The notes beneath the pieces are model-generated. The model saw nothing but the letters and a program-made list of their open reading frames with translations, made no database searches and was not told the origin of the DNA. Position numbers and translations under genes: made by a program. A stretch of 64,000 nt of DNA from Qingshengfaniella alkalisoli (GTDB lineage: Bacteria; Pseudomonadota; Alphaproteobacteria; Rhodobacterales; Rhodobacteraceae), in assembly GCF_007855645.1 (NCBI RefSeq), contig NZ_CP042261.1:972501-1036500 (forward strand). The letters are read 5' to 3'. The stretch's first letter is position 1, and every line of letters starts with the position of its first letter. Below are positions 58,053 to 64,000 of this stretch, in pieces.

Positions 58053-58553
58053 CTATTTACGCGCCGCGAATTTCGACTTCAGCGCCTCTTCAACTGAGGG
58101 CGAAACGAATTTTGATACATCGCCATTAAGACGCGCGATTTCCTTGACCAGCCGGGACGCGACCGCCTGATGCTGCGCTTCGGCCATCAGAAAAACCGTC
58201 TCGACCGATGAATCAAGCGTTCGGTTCATGCCGACCATCTGGAATTCATATTCGAAGTCAGACACAGCACGCAGGCCGCGGATGATCACGGACGCACCGA
58301 CGTCATGTGCGCAGTCGATCAGCAGGTTCTCGAACGGATGAACCAACAGTTCGGCGCCGCTGCTGCCCACGAGCGTTTCGCGCTGTTCCTCGATCATGGC
58401 GACGCGTTCTTCCAGCGTGAAGAGCGGCCCCTTGTCTCGATTGATCGCCACGCCGACCACAAGCCGATCCACCAACGCGCAAGCGCGGCGAATGATGTCG
58501 CTGTGACCGATCGTCAACGGATCGAATGTGCCAGGATAAAGACCAATTCGCAT
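58053..58553 (-). CDS. coaD: Phosphopantetheine adenylyltransferase
   Basis: Fourth step of coenzyme A synthesis, 166 residues from MRIGLYPGTF (58553). GTFDPLTIGHSDII carries the nucleotidyltransferase T/HxGH motif with His17, and GLRAVSDFEYEFQM is the signature helix. ISSTVSR-like end is replaced here by VASRLVKEIA. The longer frame to 58601 was rejected since the GTFDP motif belongs at the very N-terminus. Confidence 0.95.
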   Translation of the reverse strand: MRIGLYPGTFDPLTIGHSDIIRRACALVDRLVVGVAINRDKGPLFTLEERVAMIEEQRETLVGSSGAELLVHPFENLLIDCAHDVGASVIIRGLRAVSDFEYEFQMVGMNRTLDSSVETVFLMAEAQHQAVASRLVKEIARLNGDVSKFVSPSVEEALKSKFAARK

Positions 58554-58640
58554 GCTGCCCCCACTCAAACTTGGTGCAAGCAACAGTATCTGGTGCTGCA
58601 ATGCAACATGATTTCAATGCAATCGCAGAATATCAGGCTG

Positions 58641-59075
58641 TCAGTGACCCATGATCATCCCTTGCAGCGCGTCTTTTTCCATCTCCAGTTCAGACAGTTG
58701 CGCCTTTACGACATCACCGATGGAGATCAGTCCGACCATCTCGCCATCCTCGATCACCGGCAGGTGGCGGAAACGTCCATCGGTCATCAGGCGGAACACT
58801 GCGGCGCTCATATCCTCGCGCTTGCAGGAAATGACCTCCTGCGTCATCAGCTTGTCCACGGTGTCTTCAAGACACACCGGACCACGCTGTCCCAATTCAC
58901 GCACAATGTCGCGTTCTGACAAAATGCCGACTGCCTTCTTTCCGTCGGGCGAAACCACCACCGCGCCGATACGTCTAGACGACAGAAGAGCTGCGGCATC
59001 TGCAATCCGCGCATCCGGTTCTATCGTGACGACTCCGTCATCGGATTTTGTTCTTAGTATCTGATGAACCCGCAT
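58641..59075 (-). CDS. CBS-domain pair protein
   Basis: 144 residues, two CBS motifs and little else (VTIEPDARIADAAALLSSRRIGAVVVSPDGKKAVGILSERDIVRE and ISCKREDMSAAVFRLMTDGRFRHLPVIEDGEMVGLISIGDVVK). Such small proteins bind adenosyl nucleotides and regulate partners; the target is unknown. The start at 59075 has AAGGAG 7 bases upstream. Confidence 0.9.
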   Translation of the reverse strand: MRVHQILRTKSDDGVVTIEPDARIADAAALLSSRRIGAVVVSPDGKKAVGILSERDIVRELGQRGPVCLEDTVDKLMTQEVISCKREDMSAAVFRLMTDGRFRHLPVIEDGEMVGLISIGDVVKAQLSELEMEKDALQGMIMGH

Positions 59076-59172
59076 TTTCAGCTCCTTCTGGAATGCAGCG
59101 CCTCCATAACTTAGCGTCACCCGTGAGTGACGTTTCTGTCAAGAGAGCGCCGATTCCACCCACTGAAAAAGC

Positions 59173-59197
59173 AAAAAGGCGGCCCAAGCCGCCTTTT
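59173..59197 (-). terminator. Terminator of the VPLPA-CTERM gene
   Basis: AAAAGGCGGC pairs with GCCGCCTTTT around CCAA; on the minus strand the stem is followed by a T-run. It lies 22 bases past the stop of the minus-strand gene. Confidence 0.9.
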
Positions 59198-59218
59198 CTA
59201 GATGAAAGATGTCAAGCC

Positions 59219-59857
59219 TTAGGCTTTCTTACGACGACGCGTAGCGCCCAGAGCACCCAGACCGGCAATCAGCGCCCAGCCAGCAGCTGGTAGAGGGACT
59301 GCTGCTGTGATGCCCGCTACGCCGAACGAGTCGTTGCCGAAAGGCGCATCTTCATTGCAGTTGAATATGAAGTAGCACGTATCCCATTCCCCGACGGCCT
59401 CGATCGTGAAGCTGCGGGCAAGAAGACCACCAAGCTCAAGCGGGTTGCCGTCTGACAAGGTGAAATCGCCGGCGATCAGAGGCGAGCCATCAATATACAC
59501 CTTGTAATCGTCGTTGTCGTCCATTTCCGAGAACAGGATGCTGTTCAGCAGGATGTCGCGGCTGAACGAGAACGTTAGCGCCTCACTGCTGAAGATAGGC
59601 TTGCCATCCACAAGCTCCGGATCGGTATCCGGGTTGCCATTCACGCCATAGCCGAATCCGCTTTGCGTGACAGAACCACCCCAGTTGAAAATACCATCAA
59701 CCGCAGAACTGACAGTCATCGTGCCCCATGAATAGTTCACAACATGGGAACCACCATGATCAAGGCTGACGGGTGACGCAAAATCCAACACCGCAGCAGA
59801 TCCCATGCCAGCCGCACAAGACAATGCCGCCGCCATGCCAAAAGTTTTAAAATTCAT
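59219..59857 (-). CDS. Secreted VPLPA-CTERM sorting-domain protein
   Basis: 212 residues. Signal peptide near the start (AAALSCAAGMGSA). The body is a beta-rich, PEP-CTERM-type domain of unknown function with two close cysteines (DTCYFIFNC). The C-terminus, VPLPAAGWALIAGLGALGA then Arg-Arg-Arg-Lys-Lys, is the VPLPA-CTERM tripartite sorting signal: motif, helix, basic tail. It implies a rhombosortase-like or exosortase-type protease elsewhere; none is in the window. AGGAGAG ribosome site. Confidence 0.9.
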   Translation of the reverse strand: MNFKTFGMAAALSCAAGMGSAAVLDFASPVSLDHGGSHVVNYSWGTMTVSSAVDGIFNWGGSVTQSGFGYGVNGNPDTDPELVDGKPIFSSEALTFSFSRDILLNSILFSEMDDNDDYKVYIDGSPLIAGDFTLSDGNPLELGGLLARSFTIEAVGEWDTCYFIFNCNEDAPFGNDSFGVAGITAAVPLPAAGWALIAGLGALGATRRRKKA

Positions 59858-59993
59858 AATATCACTCTCCTAACCTAACGGAACGACATACCGAAAATAT
59901 ACTCACGCTCCGCCAACACGCACTTGTTACCATATCATGATGAGTGGAGGTAGAAGAAATTAACTAACGGTTAACTTTGACAATTGCGACAAC

Positions 59994-60644
59994 TCAACCC
60001 GAGCCAAGTATTCGCAAAACATAGTTCTTCGTTTCGGTATAAGGCGGCACGCCGCGATATTGCTCGACCGCTTTGGGGCCAGCATTATATGCCGCCAGGG
60101 CCAGCCGCCAGGAGCGGAACTTGTCGTACTGCCGACGCAGATACTTTGCGCCGCCGTCCAGATTCTGCTGCGGATCATGTGCGTTTACCCCAAGCAACCG
60201 CGCAGTTTGAGGCATCAACTGCGCCAACCCGATCGCCCCTTTATGAGACACGGCTTTCGGGTTCCAGTTGCTTTCGGTTTGTACCAGCCGCACGAAAATC
60301 TGCTCGGGGATACCGTGCTTGCGCGCGGCCTGCTGTGCCATTGGCAGGTAAGTGCCACGATACTCGACCATGGGAAGCGCGCCGAGATTCACCTCGCCCA
60401 GCAACTCTGACTTGGGACGCAGGCGTTCGGAATGCTCGTATTGCACCGCCCCGCGACTATCGAGAAAATCCGTTTGCGACTTGAACAACGTAGTCCGAGC
60501 CTTGCTTGAAACCGTTGCCTGTTGCGCTGCCACGCCCGTCGAGATGCACAACCCCGCGACCGCCGTAAGAAATGTTACAGCTTGTCTCACCGAAATGTCC
60601 CCGTTCCAGTTTGCTTGGACCATAACGAATTTTTTGCGCCTCAT
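59994..60644 (-). CDS. Lytic transglycosylase, SLT domain
   Basis: Peptidoglycan-cleaving enzyme, 216 residues. A hydrophobic leader ([19 protein letters not shown]) exports it. The SLT domain includes [15 protein letters not shown] with catalytic Glu124, [18 protein letters not shown], and [16 protein letters not shown]. The start at 60644 is the longest; an ATG at 60623 is equally usable. Divergent from ssb. Confidence 0.9.
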   Translation of the reverse strand: MRRKKFVMVQANWNGDISVRQAVTFLTAVAGLCISTGVAAQQATVSSKARTTLFKSQTDFLDSRGAVQYEHSERLRPKSELLGEVNLGALPMVEYRGTYLPMAQQAARKHGIPEQIFVRLVQTESNWNPKAVSHKGAIGLAQLMPQTARLLGVNAHDPQQNLDGGAKYLRRQYDKFRSWRLALAAYNAGPKAVEQYRGVPPYTETKNYVLRILGSG

Positions 60645-60730
60645 CCAGCCTGTCGGTGGCGATCCGCTTTTGAGCCGCGCGCATTTGTTCTACTGTGTCC
60701 GTCAACGCCTAGATTCGGGAGAGATGACGC

Positions 60731-61204
60731 ATGGCAGGTTCGGTGAACAAAGTGATTCTGGTTGGCAATCTGGGACGTGATCCAGAGGTGCGCACATTCC
60801 AGAACGGCGGCAAGGTCGTAAACCTGCGCGTCGCGACATCTGAACGCTGGCGCGACCGTAACACGGGCGAGAACCGCGAACGCACGGAATGGCATTCGGT
60901 TGCGATCTTCTCGGAGCCGCTGGCCAAGATTGCGGAACAATATCTGCGCAAGGGGTCCAAGGTTTACCTCGAAGGCCAGCTCGAAACGCGCAAATGGCAG
61001 GATCAAAGCGGTCAGGACCGGTATTCCACCGAAGTCGTGCTGCGCCCCTATAAAGGCGAGTTGACGATGCTTGACGGTCGCGGAGACGGCGGCAACAACT
61101 ATCCGACCGACCAATCATCTGGCGGTGGCTATGGCGCAGCGCCATCGGGATCCAGCAACGACGCTCCGTCGAACCAGTTCGACGATGACGAGATCCCGTT
61201 CTAA
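60731..61204 (+). CDS. ssb: Single-stranded DNA-binding protein
   Basis: 157 residues: OB fold ([55 protein letters not shown]), a Gly/Ser-rich linker from about residue 115, and the acidic tip DDDEIPF that recruits partners. GGGAGAG ribosome site. Followed by a long dyad that may terminate transcription. Confidence 0.97.
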   Translation: MAGSVNKVILVGNLGRDPEVRTFQNGGKVVNLRVATSERWRDRNTGENRERTEWHSVAIFSEPLAKIAEQYLRKGSKVYLEGQLETRKWQDQSGQDRYSTEVVLRPYKGELTMLDGRGDGGNNYPTDQSSGGGYGAAPSGSSNDAPSNQFDDDEIPF

Positions 61205-61237
61205 GCTTCTGCAACACATGCTTTGAACAGACTATGG

Positions 61238-61286
61238 AACCTCTATCGACGCCATGACCAACGGTTTCAGGCTGTCGGTAGAGGTT
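61238..61286. repeat. Long inverted repeat downstream of ssb
   Basis: AACCTCTATCGAC and GTCGGTAGAGGTT pair along 13 positions with one G-T, with a 23-base loop. No T-run. Could be a terminator variant or a protein site. The remaining bases to 61481 hold nothing recognisable. Confidence 0.5.
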
Positions 61287-61481
61287 TCGGGATTATTGCT
61301 CCAACCGCTTTTCGTACCGCATTCTTAGCCTAGAGGATCTCACCTGATCCCGGCTTGGGCTGAAGATGCTGCGTGCGGCGCGGCAGTATGAAAAGGAGAC
61401 TTTTCTGGATCCGCTTGGGGAACCAGATGGGGGAATCTGAATACCCTCATCCTTGAATTTCACAGGGAAAACAGTCCTGTC

Positions 61482-61568
61482 TGGTGCGGTCGAGAAGACT
61501 CGAACTTCCACGGGAGTTACCCCACAGCGACCTCAACGCTGCGCGTCTACCAATTCCGCCACGACCGC
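61482..61568 (-). tRNA. tRNA-Leu (anticodon GAG)
   Basis: 87 bases, minus strand. Acceptor stem GCGGTCG pairs with CGACCGC, then A and an encoded CCA (61482-61484 on the plus strand read as TGG). The anticodon stem CAGCG/CGCTG encloses TTGAGGT, giving GAG at 61532-61534. A long variable arm marks a class II tRNA. Confidence 0.96.
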
Positions 61569-61724
61569 ACGTGCCAGACAGTGCGCGGGGTGTAGCGAAA
61601 CGCGCAGAGGATGTGAAGAGCAAAATTTCACCTTCCGTAGCGTAGCAGCCAATCTTTCGAGATGGGTGGGAAAAGCATGCGCGGCGGACTATCTGAACGT
61701 CGAAGCTATCTGGAAGTCATCGCC

Positions 61725-62378
61725 ATGCCGAACCCCGAATGGATCCACTCCGATGAATTGGTCCCCTATGACCTTGCCGTAAGCGAGATGGAGGCGCGTG
61801 TTGCGCGAATCAGGGATAGCGCGGCTGGCGAAGCAATCTGGCTGCTTGAACATCCAGCCCTTTACACGGCTGGCACAAGTGCCAATCCTGCTGACCTGAA
61901 AGACCCCGACCGCTTTCCCGTCCATGAAACCCGCAGGGGCGGACAATACACCTATCACGGACCGGGACAGAGAATCGCCTACGCGATGCTCGACCTGAAT
62001 GATCGTGGCCGTGACGTGCGAAAATTCGTGCATGATGTCGAAGACTGGGTCATTGCGACACTGGACGAATTCAATGTCAAAGGCGAACGTCGTGAAGGTC
62101 GTGTCGGTGTCTGGGTCACGCGACCGGACAAGCCCCGCAATCCTGACGGTAGTCTGCGAGAAGAAAAGATCGCGGCCATCGGCCTGAAGGTCCGCAAATG
62201 GGTCAGCTTTCACGGGCTATCGATCAACGTCGATCCGGATCTATCCCATTTCGACGGAATCGTCCCCTGCGGAATCAGCGAACATGGTGTAACCAGCCTG
62301 GTCGATCTGGGTCTGCCGGTGACGTTGGAAGATGTTGACATAGCCTTGAAACGTAGCTTCACGCGCATATTCGGCTAG
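61725..62378 (+). CDS. lipB: Octanoyltransferase LipB
   Basis: Transfers octanoate from acyl-carrier protein to lipoyl domains, first step of lipoate synthesis. 217 residues from [25 protein letters not shown] is the substrate-site signature; the Lys155 (AIGLKVRKW) and Cys182 ([14 protein letters not shown]) pair is the catalytic dyad. An ATG 21 codons upstream is open but falls on unconserved sequence. Confidence 0.96.
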   Translation: MPNPEWIHSDELVPYDLAVSEMEARVARIRDSAAGEAIWLLEHPALYTAGTSANPADLKDPDRFPVHETRRGGQYTYHGPGQRIAYAMLDLNDRGRDVRKFVHDVEDWVIATLDEFNVKGERREGRVGVWVTRPDKPRNPDGSLREEKIAAIGLKVRKWVSFHGLSINVDPDLSHFDGIVPCGISEHGVTSLVDLGLPVTLEDVDIALKRSFTRIFG

Positions 62379-62537
62379 CTGTCGGTCCCGGATCGGGCAA
62401 TGACACAACATCTTCGCGCATTGCGTGCAAATCGTCGCATCGTGAAACATTGCGCCGCAAGACGGGACGTTCTAATAACGTCGCAATTCTAGCAAGCCGG
62501 GTAACACCGGCCAGCACATCTCGTCTTGGAGGATAGC

Positions 62538-64000
62538 ATGGCCGACGCAGCCATTCATGGGCACGGGGAAGAGGACCAGCGCGGCTTCTTTACCCGCTGG
62601 TTCATGTCAACGAACCATAAAGATATCGGTATCCTGTATCTCTTCACCGCAGCGATTGTGGGCTTCATCTCTGTTGCCTTCACGGTCTACATGCGGATGG
62701 AACTGATGCATCCCGGTGTCCAGTTCATGTGTTTGGAAGGCGCGCGCTTCCTGCCCTCTGCGGAAGAATGTACGCCTAACGGCCATCTGTGGAACGTGAT
62801 GATCACCTATCACGGCGTCCTGATGATGTTCTTCGTCGTCATCCCCGCCCTGTTCGGCGGATTTGGCAACTATTTCATGCCACTGCAAATCGGCGCGCCG
62901 GATATGGCGTTTCCGCGCATGAACAACCTGTCCTACTGGCTATATGTCGCCGGCGTGGCCTTGGGTGTCGCGTCGCTTCTGACACCAGGGGGAGACGGGC
63001 AACTTGGTTCCGGCGTAGGTTGGGTTCTCTATCCACCGCTCTCGACGAACGAACCCGGCATGTCCATGGACCTTGCGATTTTCGCGGTCCACGTTTCGGG
63101 AGCCTCTTCGATCCTCGGCGCGATCAACATGATCACAACATTCCTGAACATGCGCGCGCCGGGCATGACGCTGTTCAAGGTTCCGTTGTTTGCCTGGTCG
63201 ATTTTCGTCACAGCCTGGCTGATCCTTCTCGCCCTGCCCGTTCTGGCTGGCGCGATCACCATGCTTCTGACGGACCGTAACTTCGGCACGACTTTCTTTC
63301 AGCCTTCCGGTGGCGGTGATCCAGTGCTTTACCAGCATATTCTGTGGTTCTTCGGCCACCCGGAAGTGTACATCATCATCCTGCCGGGATTCGGCATCAT
63401 CAGCCACGTGATCGCGACCTTCAGCCGCAAGCCGATCTTCGGTTACCTGCCGATGGTTTGGGCACTGATCGCGATTGGTGTTCTGGGCTTCGTCGTATGG
63501 GCGCACCACATGTACACGGTGGGCATGTCTCTGACCCAGCAGAGCTACTTCATGCTGGCGACGATGGTCATCGCGGTTCCGACCGGCGTGAAGATCTTCA
63601 GCTGGATCGCGACGATGTGGGGCGGTTCGGTCGAGTTCAAGGCACCTATGCTCTGGGCGTTCGGCTTCCTGTTCCTGTTCACCGTTGGCGGTGTGACCGG
63701 TATCGTTCTGTCGCAGGCTGGCGTCGACCGCGCCTATCACGACACCTATTACGTAGTTGCGCACTTCCACTACGTGATGTCGCTGGGTGCCGTGTTCTGC
63801 ATCTTCGCCGGCATTTACTTCTACATGGGTAAGATGTCGGGCCGCCACTACCCTGAGTTCTGGGCCAAAGTGCATTTCTGGATGATGTTCGTCGGTGCGA
63901 ACCTGACCTTCTTCCCGCAGCACTTCCTGGGCCGTCAGGGCATGCCGCGCCGTTACATCGACTACCCCGAGGCATTTGCCCAATGGAACCTCGTGTCCTC
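62538..64000 (+). CDS. ctaD: Cytochrome c oxidase subunit I (aa3-type), 3' end outside window
   Basis: 487 complete codons are visible; the gene runs off the end. Integral-membrane heme-copper oxidase core: [16 protein letters not shown] at the N-terminus, low-spin heme His in ITYHGVLMM, the CuB His and cross-linked Tyr in GHPEVYI, two CuB His in WAHHMYTVG, and heme a3/a His in [15 protein letters not shown] lies 6 bases before the ATG at 62538. Terminal electron transport to oxygen with proton pumping. Other subunits not visible. Confidence 0.97.
   Translation, partial: MADAAIHGHGEEDQRGFFTRWFMSTNHKDIGILYLFTAAIVGFISVAFTVYMRMELMHPGVQFMCLEGARFLPSAEECTPNGHLWNVMITYHGVLMMFFVVIPALFGGFGNYFMPLQIGAPDMAFPRMNNLSYWLYVAGVALGVASLLTPGGDGQLGSGVGWVLYPPLSTNEPGMSMDLAIFAVHVSGASSILGAINMITTFLNMRAPGMTLFKVPLFAWSIFVTAWLILLALPVLAGAITMLLTDRNFGTTFFQPSGGGDPVLYQHILWFFGHPEVYIIILPGFGIISHVIATFSRKPIFGYLPMVWALIAIGVLGFVVWAHHMYTVGMSLTQQSYFMLATMVIAVPTGVKIFSWIATMWGGSVEFKAPMLWAFGFLFLFTVGGVTGIVLSQAGVDRAYHDTYYVVAHFHYVMSLGAVFCIFAGIYFYMGKMSGRHYPEFWAKVHFWMMFVGANLTFFPQHFLGRQGMPRRYIDYPEAFAQWNLVS

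Noticed and set aside
62940-63983. A 347-codon minus-strand frame opposite ctaD
   Set aside because: Antisense of a certain oxidase gene, with His/Arg-rich composition and no motif.

Overview
The window is high-GC DNA from an alphaproteobacterium, most likely a marine Rhodobacteraceae (Roseobacter-group) organism. This rests on the mix of genes: a Urt-type urea ABC transporter, TamA/TamB, a class II DAHP synthase, a VPLPA-CTERM protein, a protocatechuate (pca) operon with its PcaQ regulator, TRAP and ABC uptake systems, and an aa3-type cytochrome oxidase subunit I. Species assignment is inference. There are no insertion sequences, prophage genes, CRISPR arrays or integrases, and most genes sit in tight operons with ATGA-type start/stop overlaps.

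Layout. 1-3522: end of a urea transporter operon (urtB partial, urtC, urtD, urtE), then tRNA-Arg(CCG). 4051-4935: a 3-hydroxyisobutyrate-dehydrogenase-like reductase, divergent from tamA-tamB (5106-11098). 11102-13007: phoU and phoR with a Pho-box-like site between them but no pst genes. 13200-17021: small unknown protein, gamma-carbonic-anhydrase-like protein, gmk, a PAS protein, class II DAHP synthase. 17401-22867: a complete branched-chain-amino-acid-type ABC transporter with an extra secreted cysteine protein encoded inside the operon. 22920-28143: RND efflux pump, adaptor and AraC regulator.

28311-45782 is an aromatic-acid catabolic island. On the plus strand lie a second LivK-type ABC transporter and an aromatic-aldehyde-dehydrogenase-like gene. 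On the minus strand, one run of eleven genes (pcaD-C-H-G, a beta-keto-acid cleavage enzyme, pcaB, pobA, a TRAP transporter, a ThDP decarboxylase-like enzyme) is divergent from pcaQ, with a PcaQ-type operator at the pcaQ start codon. Together these could import aromatic acids or aryl-keto acids, convert them to 4-hydroxybenzoate and protocatechuate, open the ring and cleave beta-ketoadipate without PcaIJ/PcaF.

45779-48493: luciferase-like monooxygenase, HupE/UreJ protein, hydroxyacid dehydrogenase. 48560-55732: MelR-like regulator, a sugar ABC transporter and a Gfo/Idh/MocA-aldo/keto reductase fusion. 55856-57995: two tandem GAPDH genes that differ at the cofactor-specifying residue and share a LacI-type operator motif. 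58053-64000: coaD, a CBS protein, a VPLPA-CTERM protein, a lytic transglycosylase, ssb, tRNA-Leu(GAG), lipB and ctaD (cut by the window end).

Best leads: the GAPDH pair with its four operator copies, the cleavage enzyme inside the pca operon, the PcaQ operator on the start codon, the Pho box with missing pst genes, the dehydrogenase fusion, and the cysteine protein in the liv operon.
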